Source: an uncultured Acetatifactor sp.
GTDB taxonomy: Bacteria > Bacillota > Clostridia > Lachnospirales > Lachnospiraceae
DNA: 23,672 bases
Direction: 5' to 3'
Assembly (NCBI GenBank): GCA_910588225.1
Contig: CAJUQT010000031.1
Span: 26,104-49,775 of the forward strand
Shown here: piece after piece, positions 8,161-16,902 of the stretch
Layout: the number at the start of each line of letters is the position of its first letter
How positions within the stretch are numbered: the first letter of the stretch is position 1
Translations under genes and position numbers: made by a program
Notes under the pieces: generated by a model
What the model was told of the DNA's origin: nothing
What the model saw: only the letters and a program-made list of their open reading frames with translations
Database searches by the model: none

Positions 8161-8254
8161 ATGCAAAGACAGAAAAGCAGGCTGAAACAGATCTCTTAAG
8201 CAAATTAAACACCACATGAGTACTCTGAAATTATAAAAAACCGGAGGAGTGCAT

Positions 8255-9871
8255 TTGAACAGCAGCGATTATGAAAAAATTCTGAATGCCATGCCTGAAA
8301 CAGGCGTTTATGTCATTCAGGAAGAGGATCACAGCATATTATATTTTAACAAACGGGTACAGCAGGTATGTCCTGATATACAGACAGGCAGGGTCTGCCA
8401 TGAAGTCTGGGGTGGTTCCTGTAAGAATTGCCCTCTTCTGACCATTAAGAGCAGACAGGAAAGCCGTTCCATCAGTTACAATGCACTTTTCGGCGGAGTA
8501 GTTGATATTATTGCTACCAGGACATTATGGGAAGATACCATTCCCGCTTTCGTGATTACGGTAACCCCCCGCATAGGCAGCTATACATGCCGCAAGCTTC
8601 TGCGGGTTGATCTTGAGAAGGATACCTATGATATTCTGAAAGTGGATTCCGACATATGGCTGACCGGAAAGGAAGGCGCTCATATTTCCGCACAGCTGGA
8701 GAATCTTGTCAAAAACGGAGCCATTCATCCCGAGGATTTGGTTCGTTTCACAGAATTCATTGAGCCCAACGCACTGCAGAACGCCCTGCTGACCGGGAAA
8801 AAATTACTGACCTGTATATACAGACGCAGATGTGCTGACGGTTTCCGGTGGCATATGATGGAAATTATACCGGGCTTTGATTATACAAGCGAAAATCAGA
8901 CGGCAATTTTTTGTGTCCGGGATGTACATGATATGCCATGGTCCGGCGTTGAAAGCAATCATTCCAATATTTTCAACGGAATAGACAGTGACATCATTCG
9001 CCGGGAACTGATTTCCGACAGCCATAGTTTTCAGATGGCTCCCATTCTGAAAGCCCGTTACAGTATGATGAGTATGGTACACCTGGACAGCGGTCAGTGT
9101 GAGCGGATGGATCTGACGCATGCCCCGCAGATACAGAATACACTGGTGGGAGACTATGATCACTATGTGGCCATTGCTCTGGCTGATTATATCCATCCGG
9201 AGGATACAGATCATTACCGCCGCACATTATCCCTGCAGCATCTCCGTGAAAAGGCAACGGCAACAAAGGAATATGCGGAAGAGCGATGTCAGTATCGTAT
9301 GAAAGGCACGCCTGTCCGATGGATAGAACAGCATGTAGTGTATATCCGTCAGGGAGAAGCTGTGACTGTCAACCTTCTGGGACAGGATATTACCGAAAAA
9401 AAGCAGCAGGAAGCACTGAGGCTGCAGGCCATGCAGGACCGGGCCTATATCATCGGCAGTCTGAGCAGCCTCTTTTTCTCCACATATTATATTGATCTGG
9501 AACATGATACCTTCCGTGTGGTATCCCAGCTCAGTAAGGTAGGTGACATTCTCGGCGACGAAGTAAACTGTACTGCGGCCTTGCAGGTATATGCAAATAA
9601 TTTTATTCACAGTGAAGACAGAGAGAAATATCTGCAGGTAATGAACATTCAGAACTGGCTGAAAAATCTGCGCTGGTGGAATCCTTATGTGACCGTGGAG
9701 TATCGCACAATTCCGGATAATCCCGGGGCCAGCCCCAAAGAATATATGCGGGTGCGTGCCACTGCCGTACTGGCTCAGACCGGAGCAGGCGATCTTCCCA
9801 AAACAGTAGTGTATGTAGCTCAGAATATGGCCGAAAGTCAAACGCAAAGCGCAGGAAAGGATGCGGGATAA
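8255..9871 (+). CDS. PAS-repeat sensor protein with N-terminal Cys cluster
   Basis: The 538-residue soluble protein has no membrane segment and no kinase, GGDEF or EAL output domain. Residues 15-65 look like a PAS core with four cysteines (C39, C48, C56, C59; VCHEVWGGSCKNCP), a pattern seen in clostridial PAS proteins that could bind metal or sense redox state. Three looser PAS-like modules follow, each with a stretch such as LRVDLEKDTYDI, MVHLDSGQCERM or YYIDLEHDTFRV and a later IHPED or IHSED turn. The start is TTG at 8255 with GGAGG 7 nt upstream; a GTG at 8249 is too close to it. It sits 3 nt before the diguanylate cyclase gene, so it probably controls or scaffolds that enzyme. Confidence 0.75.
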   Translation: MNSSDYEKILNAMPETGVYVIQEEDHSILYFNKRVQQVCPDIQTGRVCHEVWGGSCKNCPLLTIKSRQESRSISYNALFGGVVDIIATRTLWEDTIPAFVITVTPRIGSYTCRKLLRVDLEKDTYDILKVDSDIWLTGKEGAHISAQLENLVKNGAIHPEDLVRFTEFIEPNALQNALLTGKKLLTCIYRRRCADGFRWHMMEIIPGFDYTSENQTAIFCVRDVHDMPWSGVESNHSNIFNGIDSDIIRRELISDSHSFQMAPILKARYSMMSMVHLDSGQCERMDLTHAPQIQNTLVGDYDHYVAIALADYIHPEDTDHYRRTLSLQHLREKATATKEYAEERCQYRMKGTPVRWIEQHVVYIRQGEAVTVNLLGQDITEKKQQEALRLQAMQDRAYIIGSLSSLFFSTYYIDLEHDTFRVVSQLSKVGDILGDEVNCTAALQVYANNFIHSEDREKYLQVMNIQNWLKNLRWWNPYVTVEYRTIPDNPGASPKEYMRVRATAVLAQTGAGDLPKTVVYVAQNMAESQTQSAGKDAG

Positions 9872-9874
9872 CAC

Positions 9875-10792
9875 ATGGAAAAAGTATTAGTAATCGATGA
9901 CAGTCTTGTACAGGCCGAATATCTGAAGCTTATATTGCAGGATGAATACGATGTAACCGTATGTCAGACCGGAGCAGACGGTTTTCTTCAGGCAATGTCC
10001 GGAGAATATTCTCTGATCTTTCTGGACGTGGTCATGCCGGACATAGACGGTTTCATGTTGTTGAGGAAACTACAGGGAACAGTCCAGACCAAATATACTC
10101 CCGTAATTTTGATTACCAGCCTTTCGGATGTACAGCATGAAGAAAAAGGGCTGACTTTGGGTGCGGTTGATTATATTTCCAAGCCATTCAGTCCGGTTAT
10201 CATAAAAGCTCGTGCAAATACGCACATCAAGCTGCATCGCTATCAGATGCAGTTCAGACAGCAGGCTATGGTAGACGAACTTACCGGCGTGGCCAACAGA
10301 AGACATTATGAAGACGAAAGTCGTGCCAAGTGGCGGGAAGCCGTCCGTCTGGGACTTCCTTTCTCCCTGTGTATGCTCGATATCGACAAATTCAAGGTCT
10401 ATAATGATACTTTCGGACATCCATCCGGCGATAAGGTAATATCAACCGTAGCGCAAACTATTTCCTCCCATCTTCAGCGGGCAACCGACTTTTTCGGCCG
10501 CTATGGCGGAGAAGAATTTGTTGCCATTCTCCTTGGCAATGAGGCGGAATCCGCTTACAATTTTTTTAAAACCATACGACAGGCAGTGGAAGATCTCCAT
10601 CTTCCCCACAATCCTACGGTGTCCGAATGGGTTACTGTCAGTGTCGGCGGTGTGACTCTTGTGCCGAAAGAAAGCGACCTGTACGACACTTATCTGAAAA
10701 TTGCAGATATCATGCTCTACGATGCGAAACGCTTCGGCAGAAATATGGTAGTCTGGTCCGATGCAAATAAAGAACAATGGCGGGAGAAATAA
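9875..10792 (+). CDS. Response regulator diguanylate cyclase (REC-GGDEF)
   Basis: The 305-residue protein has a receiver domain in residues 1-120 with the full active site: D8/D9, phospho-acceptor D51, Thr81 and K103 in SKPF. A GGDEF domain starts near DELTGVANRRHYE. The signature is GGEEF (211-215), a form that stays active. An intact inhibitory I-site RxxD (R202-D205) lies five residues upstream, so product feedback is expected. It should make c-di-GMP from two GTP when phosphorylated or dimerised, as in PleD-like enzymes. It is co-transcribed with the PAS gene. No histidine kinase is adjacent, so the phosphodonor must come from elsewhere, if one is used. Confidence 0.9.
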   Translation: MEKVLVIDDSLVQAEYLKLILQDEYDVTVCQTGADGFLQAMSGEYSLIFLDVVMPDIDGFMLLRKLQGTVQTKYTPVILITSLSDVQHEEKGLTLGAVDYISKPFSPVIIKARANTHIKLHRYQMQFRQQAMVDELTGVANRRHYEDESRAKWREAVRLGLPFSLCMLDIDKFKVYNDTFGHPSGDKVISTVAQTISSHLQRATDFFGRYGGEEFVAILLGNEAESAYNFFKTIRQAVEDLHLPHNPTVSEWVTVSVGGVTLVPKESDLYDTYLKIADIMLYDAKRFGRNMVVWSDANKEQWREK

Positions 10793-10811
10793 CCGCCATT
10801 GTTCTTTTTTT
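10769..10811 (+). terminator. Terminator overlapping the 3' end of the GGDEF gene
   Basis: A 15-bp perfect stem (AAAGAACAATGGCGG 10769-10783 with its inverse at 10793-10807) ends in a run of seven T (10805-10811). The GGDEF stop codon lies in the loop, so the last codons are part of the hairpin. The converging RNA-repair gene ends 21 bp away, and the symmetric stem may serve it too. Confidence 0.9.
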
Positions 10812-10831
10812 CCGGACTTCTTAAAATCCTG

Positions 10832-13027
10832 TCACATTCCCTTTTCAGCATAAAACATTTTCCGTAAAGTACAGATATCCCTGGGTAAAGTATCCCTGTC
10901 CTCTCTGTCATGCAGCTTCCTGACCCAGGAATAGTATTCGTTGGCCAGCGGTGTGGTGAGTGCGGAGGTTTTACTGATATAGCCTTTTCTGACTGCCTCA
11001 TGAGACACACTTCTCATAAACTTCCAGAAATTATAGTAGGAGAGTTTTATCTTTGTCATATATCCCGCGCTGTCCTCAATGACAAATCCCTCGATTTTGC
11101 GTCCGTGATACTCATAATCCGATTCCATAATATCGTAATACCAGTCAAAAAACTCCTGCCAGTCGGCAATTTCATATGCCCTTTCTTTGACTTCCAGACC
11201 GAAGAGCCCCGCCGTGTAGCACAGATCATCATACCCATATCTGGCAAATTCCATCTGGTTATAGACAATATCCAGCAGAAACAGCCTGCTCTCAGAATAG
11301 TCAATGATATGCGGGTCATGTTCCATATCAACGCATTCGAAGACAAAGGATACCTCTTTTTCCTTACAGTATTCCTTCATCCGTTCAAGGTTCTCCGGGA
11401 TGACCTTTTTCTGCAGCATCTCCTGAAAGTACCTTGCATATTGGCTGTCAATGGTGGACTTGCTGGCTGCGAACAGACCATCCTCATATTCATTGTAGCT
11501 CACAATCCCCAGGAAACCGTTTTCTTTTACATATGCAGTCACCGGAAACTTCAGTTTATGCTGCAGCATCTCAAACTTCGTCTCCGGACGTTCATTGACA
11601 TTAAAAAATTTATCGTACGCCCGGGCCGTCACCTTCCCTTTCACCGTATCAAGGTACAGTCCTCTGGCTTTGGTAGTCTGTGCATCCCAGACTCTGTCAT
11701 AAAATGCCTTATCTGTATAATTGAATGACGAAATATTACCGAATTTCTTCTCCTGTATGTATTTATTGCCGCGCAGGGAAATGATAATGTCTGCAATGGA
11801 GCTCTCCACGACGCCCTGTGCTTCCTGCATTTCCGGCGTTTTATATACTTCGTTCTCCAGTTCAGTACAGTGAATTCCCGATTCGTCCACCTGTACACAG
11901 CGAAGACAGCCTCCGTATTCCACCTGTCCCTCAAGGTTAAACACTCTGTCGTTCACCCTCGCAGGCATCTGTTTCGTGTTCCGGTGTCCGTGAATTTGAT
12001 AACAGTTATCCGGTGTCGTATCAAAAAAAGTCTCCGCTATCTTTTCGAAATCATCATAATTTCCTACCCCTTTAATCATCTGTTCCGTGGCCACAAGAGA
12101 TAAGTTCTGCGGCAGTGTACTCAGTCCCGCATGGGTAACCAGATAGATATTTTCACCGTATTTATAATAAGCGCACTGTCCGAATTTCCTGTACAGCTGC
12201 CTTACATCCTTCTTGTTGATTCCCGCCGCGTCCAACGCCGGCTTTGTGATAAGTTCAAATTCCTTCGACCTGCCCGTACAGTCATTTGCCCACAGCCAGA
12301 GCCACCGCTCATGGTTTCCCTCCAGCATCAGCACATTTTTCCTGTTCATGATGGAAATGAGAAATTTTACCACCTCTGCATTTTCAACGCCCCTGTCAAT
12401 GTAATCTCCCACAAAGATATACATCTCATCATCCTTCAGCCCGCCGTTGTTCTCCAGATATCTCTGGAGAACTGTGTTACAGCCATGAATATCGCCAATA
12501 TGATGTATTTTCTTATAGTTGGACATGTCAAATCGTTTCAGCCAGATAGTGTCCAGCTCATCCGGCCGGATTACCTTTATGCCGGAAGGAATTTTCTGTG
12601 TCCTGAACCGGGAATACATGTTGTCAATGACGCCTTCCGGCACCTTCTTAAAAGTCTCCCTGCCCGCATTTCTCCTCTTTACCTCTTCAATGGGAATATC
12701 TGTGAAATCCACACAGTAAATCCGATAACGATATGTCTCGCACATCTCTTTGTAACGATTCATCTCGCTGGTCTTGGAATTTGTCGCATCAATTACTGTG
12801 AAGTCACCCCGCTGCATCCTGATTTCCAGGATACTGAACAATGTCTTCCACACTGTGCCGTCGTTGCTCTGGCTGATACCCGCAGAGCCGTCTGCAAGCA
12901 TGACCGGGCTCTGACACAATAATCTTATATCATCAGCCGACAATGTATATGGCTTCAAGCCGTTCTGCGCAATCCAGGTAGACTTCCCGCAGCTGGCTGA
13001 ACCTCTCAGCAAAAGTAAAATTCTCAT
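10832..13027 (-). CDS. Trifunctional RNA-repair enzyme: polynucleotide kinase, metallophosphatase and Rnl1-like ligase
   Basis: Three domains lie in order in 731 residues. Residues 1-165 are a PNK-type P-loop kinase: GSASCGKST (9-17), ADDIRLL and VIDATNSKTSEMNRY. Residues 172-390 are a calcineurin-like phosphatase: GDIHG (178-182), GDYIDRG (207-213), GNHE (237-240), H299 and HGH (346-348). Residues 430-731 are a nucleotidyltransferase: RGLYLD, motif I KENG (Lys501 as AMP acceptor), FECVD (563-567), EGFVI (646-650) and MTKIK. The last set resembles T4 RNA ligase 1. Such enzymes heal 5'-OH and 2',3'-phosphate ends and reseal them, for example in cut tRNA. Clostridial Pnkp has the same order with a different ligase module and a Hen1 partner; no hen1 is here. 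The start ATG has AGGAG 8 nt upstream. The AraC gene precedes it by 72 bp. Confidence 0.88.
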   Translation of the reverse strand: MRILLLLRGSASCGKSTWIAQNGLKPYTLSADDIRLLCQSPVMLADGSAGISQSNDGTVWKTLFSILEIRMQRGDFTVIDATNSKTSEMNRYKEMCETYRYRIYCVDFTDIPIEEVKRRNAGRETFKKVPEGVIDNMYSRFRTQKIPSGIKVIRPDELDTIWLKRFDMSNYKKIHHIGDIHGCNTVLQRYLENNGGLKDDEMYIFVGDYIDRGVENAEVVKFLISIMNRKNVLMLEGNHERWLWLWANDCTGRSKEFELITKPALDAAGINKKDVRQLYRKFGQCAYYKYGENIYLVTHAGLSTLPQNLSLVATEQMIKGVGNYDDFEKIAETFFDTTPDNCYQIHGHRNTKQMPARVNDRVFNLEGQVEYGGCLRCVQVDESGIHCTELENEVYKTPEMQEAQGVVESSIADIIISLRGNKYIQEKKFGNISSFNYTDKAFYDRVWDAQTTKARGLYLDTVKGKVTARAYDKFFNVNERPETKFEMLQHKLKFPVTAYVKENGFLGIVSYNEYEDGLFAASKSTIDSQYARYFQEMLQKKVIPENLERMKEYCKEKEVSFVFECVDMEHDPHIIDYSESRLFLLDIVYNQMEFARYGYDDLCYTAGLFGLEVKERAYEIADWQEFFDWYYDIMESDYEYHGRKIEGFVIEDSAGYMTKIKLSYYNFWKFMRSVSHEAVRKGYISKTSALTTPLANEYYSWVRKLHDREDRDTLPRDICTLRKMFYAEKGM

Positions 13028-13099
13028 AATATAATCTCCTGATTTTAGCTCCGTAAATGCTCTTACAAAAACTTCTCCTGCAGAACAATTTCCGGCCCT

Positions 13100-13999
13100 C
13101 TATATTTTCTCCTGAGATTGCAGCAGCTGTGCAATCAGATGTTCCACTTCATGAAGCTGCTCCCGGGAGTTCTCCCGGTGGCTTTGCTTGCGGTATTGAG
13201 AAGGCGACATTCCCTTCATGGCATGAAATGCCTTCGTAAATACCAGAGCATCGCTGTAACCACATGACAGGGCAATGCTTTCTATGGGATATGACGTGGA
13301 GTCAAGCAGCTCTCTGGCCTTTGTGATGCGGAACGTGGTAAGAAACTGTTGGGGAGACATCCCCAGATAATTCTGGAATAATGTATAGAGATAGCTTCTG
13401 TTGATGCATACATAATCCGCCACGTCCGTCACCCTGATAGGATTACAGTAATTACTCTGGATAAAAGACACCGCCTTCTTCACATATTGGTTTCCTTTAT
13501 CCTCTTCATCCTTTGCCACTACCCCGGCACTCTGGGCCAGAACGGACAGAAATACACCCAACTGCCCATTCCGGCGAAGATCGTCTGCCACACCGAAAGT
13601 ATTGTGTTCCATCATATCCCGGATTATGGAATATAGCTCCTGATCCCTCTCACAGGAGAAAATGGGATGTCTGCCTGACAATCCCATGGAATTCAGATAT
13701 TCCCCCGCACGGCTGCCACCGAATCCCACCCACAGATAGCTCCATGGCTCCTTCTCGTCTGCCTGATAAAAAGCAAGCTCATTGGGCTGAATCAGAAAGC
13801 CATAGCCCGCTTCCAACCGGTATTCCTTATCATGAAACCGAAAAATCCCCTTACCGCTGAGCACATAGTGAATCAGATAATGCGGTTTGGAAGCCGGACC
13901 AAAACTATGGAGGCTTTCTGTCTGGGAACACCCACAGCAATTTACATACAGACTTCCGACTTTATCGTTCTCAAAGTCCAGCTTAAACGCCTTCTCCAT
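13100..13999 (-). CDS. AraC-family transcriptional regulator
   Basis: The 299-residue protein has an N-terminal AraC-binding cupin (HYVLSGKGIFRFHDKEYRLEAGYGFLIQPNE is typical) and a C-terminal double helix-turn-helix: VTDVADYVCINRSYLYTLFQNYLG, then ESIALSCGYSDALVFTKAFHAMKGMSPSQYRK. Members with this layout usually sense a sugar or similar small molecule and activate nearby genes; the ligand here is unknown. AGGCGG lies 8 nt before the ATG. It follows the aldo/keto reductase gene by 23 bp, so the two are probably co-transcribed, and the reductase is the likeliest target. The RNA-repair gene lies downstream on the same strand. Confidence 0.9.
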   Translation of the reverse strand: MEKAFKLDFENDKVGSLYVNCCGCSQTESLHSFGPASKPHYLIHYVLSGKGIFRFHDKEYRLEAGYGFLIQPNELAFYQADEKEPWSYLWVGFGGSRAGEYLNSMGLSGRHPIFSCERDQELYSIIRDMMEHNTFGVADDLRRNGQLGVFLSVLAQSAGVVAKDEEDKGNQYVKKAVSFIQSNYCNPIRVTDVADYVCINRSYLYTLFQNYLGMSPQQFLTTFRITKARELLDSTSYPIESIALSCGYSDALVFTKAFHAMKGMSPSQYRKQSHRENSREQLHEVEHLIAQLLQSQEKI

Positions 14000-14022
14000 A
14001 CAGAAAACCGCCTTTCAGAAAT

Positions 14023-15159
14023 TTACAGTACAAATTCTTTTTTGTCCAGGTCTTCCTGTACCTTTGCCAGGTCCTCCCTGATATGCAGATTCTGTGGACA
14101 GACCTTCTCGCACTTGCCGCATTTGATGCAGTTTTTCGCCTGCTTAGCGTCTCCCAGCCCGTTTTCCCAGCTGTTTTTGACCATATTATAATTCTGATAC
14201 ATATGATAGGTATTCCATGCTCTGAAATTCCCGGGAATATCTACTCCTGCCGGACAGGGCATGCAATAACTGCATCCCGTACATCCATTTTTCACACGGC
14301 TGTTAATCAATGCCACAACCTCGTCAATGGTCTCGCTCTCTGTCCCGGAAAGCGGCTGAAAATCAGCAAAGGTCTTCAGATTATCCTCCACCTGCTCCAT
14401 GGTGGACATACCGCTCAATATCACCTTTACATTGGGCAGACTTCCCACCCAGCGCAGGGCATAGGAAGCTATGGAGGCTTCCGGATTCAGCGCCTGGAAT
14501 TTCTCTGTAATATCATCTGAAAAAGTAGCCAGAGATCCTCCCTTAACCGGCTCCATAATCACCAAAGGAATGTTTTTCTCTTCGGTAAGCTTATAGCCTT
14601 TTAAGCCGGCCTGTGTGTCCGTATCCATATAATTCAGCTGAATCTGGCAGAAATCCCAGTCCCTGTAGCCCAGAATATCCTCAAAGGCTTCATAATTGTC
14701 ATGGAAGGAAAATCCCAGGTATTTAATTTTCCCTTCTGCCTTCAGCCCTTCCAGATATTCCACCACACCCAAATCCGCCATATGATGGAATTTTTCTTTG
14801 TTCATGGCATGCATCAGGTAAAAGTCTATGTAGTCTGTCTGCAGCTTCCCCAGCTGCTCCTGGAACAGTTTCGCCGCATCTTCCTTTACCTGCACATTCC
14901 AGCAGGGCAGCTTTGTGGCCAGATAGAAGGAACTCCTGTCATATTTGCGCAGGGCCTTCCCCACAAAGGTTTCACTTTTGCCCCCATGATAAGGATATGC
15001 GGTATCAATGTAATTTACCCCTGCCGCAATCGCTTTGTCCAGCATCCGCTCTGCTTCCGGTTCATCTATCTCACCGTCAGCCGTCACCGGGAATCTCATG
15101 CATCCAAATCCCAAAAGGGATGTCTCAATTCCCAGCTTTTCCATTTTCCTCTTCGTCAT
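14023..15159 (-). CDS. Aldo/keto reductase with C-terminal 4Fe-4S domain
   Basis: The 378-residue protein has an aldo/keto reductase barrel in residues 1-280 or so: LGFGCMRFP, then YIDTAYPYHGGKSE with the catalytic Asp and Tyr, KLPCW with the Lys, and YLMHAMNK with the His. A ferredoxin-like C-terminus carries CTGCSYCMPCPAGVDIP and NCIKCGKCEKVCPQ, so one or two iron-sulfur clusters are likely. The family is common in anaerobes and is annotated as ferredoxin-linked aldo/keto reductase; the substrate is unknown. The start ATG at 15159 has GGAG 8 nt upstream; a longer ORF to 15237 adds 26 residues not typical of the family. An inverted repeat (AATGAC 15227-15232, GTCATT 15247-15252) lies upstream and could be a regulator site. 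Confidence 0.9.
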   Translation of the reverse strand: MTKRKMEKLGIETSLLGFGCMRFPVTADGEIDEPEAERMLDKAIAAGVNYIDTAYPYHGGKSETFVGKALRKYDRSSFYLATKLPCWNVQVKEDAAKLFQEQLGKLQTDYIDFYLMHAMNKEKFHHMADLGVVEYLEGLKAEGKIKYLGFSFHDNYEAFEDILGYRDWDFCQIQLNYMDTDTQAGLKGYKLTEEKNIPLVIMEPVKGGSLATFSDDITEKFQALNPEASIASYALRWVGSLPNVKVILSGMSTMEQVEDNLKTFADFQPLSGTESETIDEVVALINSRVKNGCTGCSYCMPCPAGVDIPGNFRAWNTYHMYQNYNMVKNSWENGLGDAKQAKNCIKCGKCEKVCPQNLHIREDLAKVQEDLDKKEFVL

Positions 15160-15304
15160 GTCTTTCTCTCCTTTTCTTTTTTTACATCCCTGTGTCTGAC
15201 ATTTTTGCACTACCTTTATCCATCGGAATGACCGCACATTTCGACTGTCATTACGCCTGCTCCAGCCTTGTCTGCCAAAGCATAAATTCGGCTTCCCGCC
15301 GCAT

Positions 15305-16567
15305 TCATTTTACAAGCAATCCCTCGCTGTCAAATTCCACACCAAAATCCCGGCTAAATTCATTGATTCTGTCCAGAATCCGCTTCGCCTCGTCACCCTC
15401 GGCCGGAGTCGGCTTGTAATCATTCCGACTGGACACAGAACTGACAGAACAGGGAATGACTTTGATTTCCCTGTCTTCCTGCTTTATACCATCTGTAATA
15501 GTAAATGTCTGCTGAAAAATCATGCAATCCTTATCCGGAGGGTTCCGATTGGCCCCGAAGCAAAAATTGCCCAAGCTGTAAATGATAAATTTTCCCTGAT
15601 ATTCCTCAATCCCCTGCAGCACATGGGGATGATGCCCAATTACCAGATCCGCACCCCAGTCGATGCACTTTCTGCCCAGACTTTTCTGATAATCCTCAGG
15701 GTAATACTCCCTCTCTATCCCCCAGTGACAGCTGGTAAATACCAGATCCGCACCCTCTTCCCGCAGCTGCGCAATCCCTTCCTGCAAAAATTTCTCCACA
15801 CCGTATCCCTGTCCCACTTCATTGACTGATACCATGCCAATATGTATTCCGTTTACTTCATACATGCAGTAATTATCATCATAGGCATAGAGGATTCCGG
15901 CTTCTTCCAGAGCCGCCACCGTATCCGCCGTTCCCTGTTCCTTATAGTCAAGCCTGTGATTATTTCCCATACTGACAGCTTCCACACTTCCTGCCGTCAA
16001 TATGTTCACATATTCCGGGTCCCCGGAAATGCAGTATGTCTGCTCTTCCCTGCCATCTTCCGATCGGGTCAGCGGACCTTCCAGATTCACCAGGGTCAGA
16101 TCATCCGCACTGAAAATATCTGCCACATTTTCGAAAAAATAGCTGTCTCCCACACCCTGATCATAGGTCTGCCGGAAGGAAACCTCATACCCCTGTCCCC
16201 GGTAATTCCCCATGGTCACATCGCCTGCTGCCGAAATCGTAATTTTCACTTCCTCCGGCCCGGCCCCATCAGTTCCCGGCATTTCACCGGAGCTGTCGGA
16301 TGCCCCGCCGGTAATTCCGGAAGTGTCCGCTTCCACAGCCTCCTGCGTCTCCATCATGCCAGACTGCTCCTGAGAAGCTGTGTCTTTCTGCCCCAAAGCG
16401 GCGCCCTCTTCGGATGAAAAAATCTCTTCTTCCAGTTCTTCTGTCTCCTTCACCTCGATAGGTAAAAGCCGCATCGCCGATACAGACTCATCCCCATGAT
16501 TCCCGCATGCTGTCAGCATTAACAGCGCCGACAGTAACACCGAAAAACCGGTCTTCTTTATTCCCAT
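15305..16567 (-). CDS. CapA-family lipoprotein (PGA_cap metallophosphatase fold)
   Basis: A 420-residue lipoprotein: the signal sequence ends in the lipobox LTAC (Cys21), an acidic, Ser/Thr/Gly-rich linker runs to about residue 105, and then a CapA domain follows. Its markers are AAGDVTMG (GD at 115-116), NLEGP (161-165), GNNH (201-204), HWGIE (281-285) and GHHPH (311-315), all metal-site positions of this fold. CapA proteins act in poly-gamma-glutamate capsule systems, but many clostridial copies stand alone and their substrate is unknown. No capB or capC is in this window. It is the last gene of the LCP operon, 14 bp after the small membrane protein. Confidence 0.87.
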   Translation of the reverse strand: MGIKKTGFSVLLSALLMLTACGNHGDESVSAMRLLPIEVKETEELEEEIFSSEEGAALGQKDTASQEQSGMMETQEAVEADTSGITGGASDSSGEMPGTDGAGPEEVKITISAAGDVTMGNYRGQGYEVSFRQTYDQGVGDSYFFENVADIFSADDLTLVNLEGPLTRSEDGREEQTYCISGDPEYVNILTAGSVEAVSMGNNHRLDYKEQGTADTVAALEEAGILYAYDDNYCMYEVNGIHIGMVSVNEVGQGYGVEKFLQEGIAQLREEGADLVFTSCHWGIEREYYPEDYQKSLGRKCIDWGADLVIGHHPHVLQGIEEYQGKFIIYSLGNFCFGANRNPPDKDCMIFQQTFTITDGIKQEDREIKVIPCSVSSVSSRNDYKPTPAEGDEAKRILDRINEFSRDFGVEFDSEGLLVK

Positions 16568-16581
16568 ATTTCAATTTCCTG

Positions 16582-16890
16582 TTATCTTTTTTTCAATAAT
16601 TTCTTTTCGATTTTGCCATAGATTATTACTACAAGTACAGCTTCCCCGATCAAAAGCAATGTGGATAGTCCGCTGACCCAGCCCCTGAAGACAGCGCCGA
16701 CAAATAAGGTAATCTCCGCGGCCACACCAAATCCTATCACCAGAATGCCACAGTACTTATTATACATTTTTACATCCACCACTTCAATGGGGCGTTTATT
16801 GAATACCTTGTTCCTCTCTTCGCTGCTCAGGATTTTTGCACCTGTGCTGAAGCACATTATTGCCACAAAAGCCAATAAAATAATATCCAT
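16582..16890 (-). CDS. Small three-TM membrane protein (DUF3784-like)
   Basis: The 102-residue protein has three hydrophobic segments: the first 18 residues, a middle one near GILVIGFGVAAEITLFVGAV, and a last one near LSTLLLIGEAVLVVIIYG, with a basic C-terminus. The size, spacing and short charged loop after the first helix resemble DUF3784-type proteins; that is a resemblance by eye only. I chose the ATG at 16890, with AGGAG 9 nt upstream; a GTG at 16896 is only 3 nt from the same site. It lies 12 bp after the LCP gene and 14 bp before the capA-like gene, so it is co-transcribed with both. Confidence 0.75.
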   Translation of the reverse strand: MDIILLAFVAIMCFSTGAKILSSEERNKVFNKRPIEVVDVKMYNKYCGILVIGFGVAAEITLFVGAVFRGWVSGLSTLLLIGEAVLVVIIYGKIEKKLLKKR

Positions 16891-16902
16891 TTTCACTTTC
16901 TC

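Noticed and set aside
8161..8254. Possible c-di-GMP riboswitch in the leader of the PAS/GGDEF operon
   Set aside because: The leader is about 90 nt and I find no GEMM core or expression-platform hairpin in it.
12131..12922. Long plus-strand ORF opposite the RNA-repair gene (263 codons)
   Set aside because: It is antisense to the phosphatase and kinase domains, with no start site or recognisable motif of its own.
15227..15252. Inverted repeat AATGAC/GTCATT upstream of the aldo/keto reductase as an AraC operator
   Set aside because: The arms are only 6 bp with a 14-bp gap; AraC sites are usually direct repeats, so it is noted only in the gene entry.
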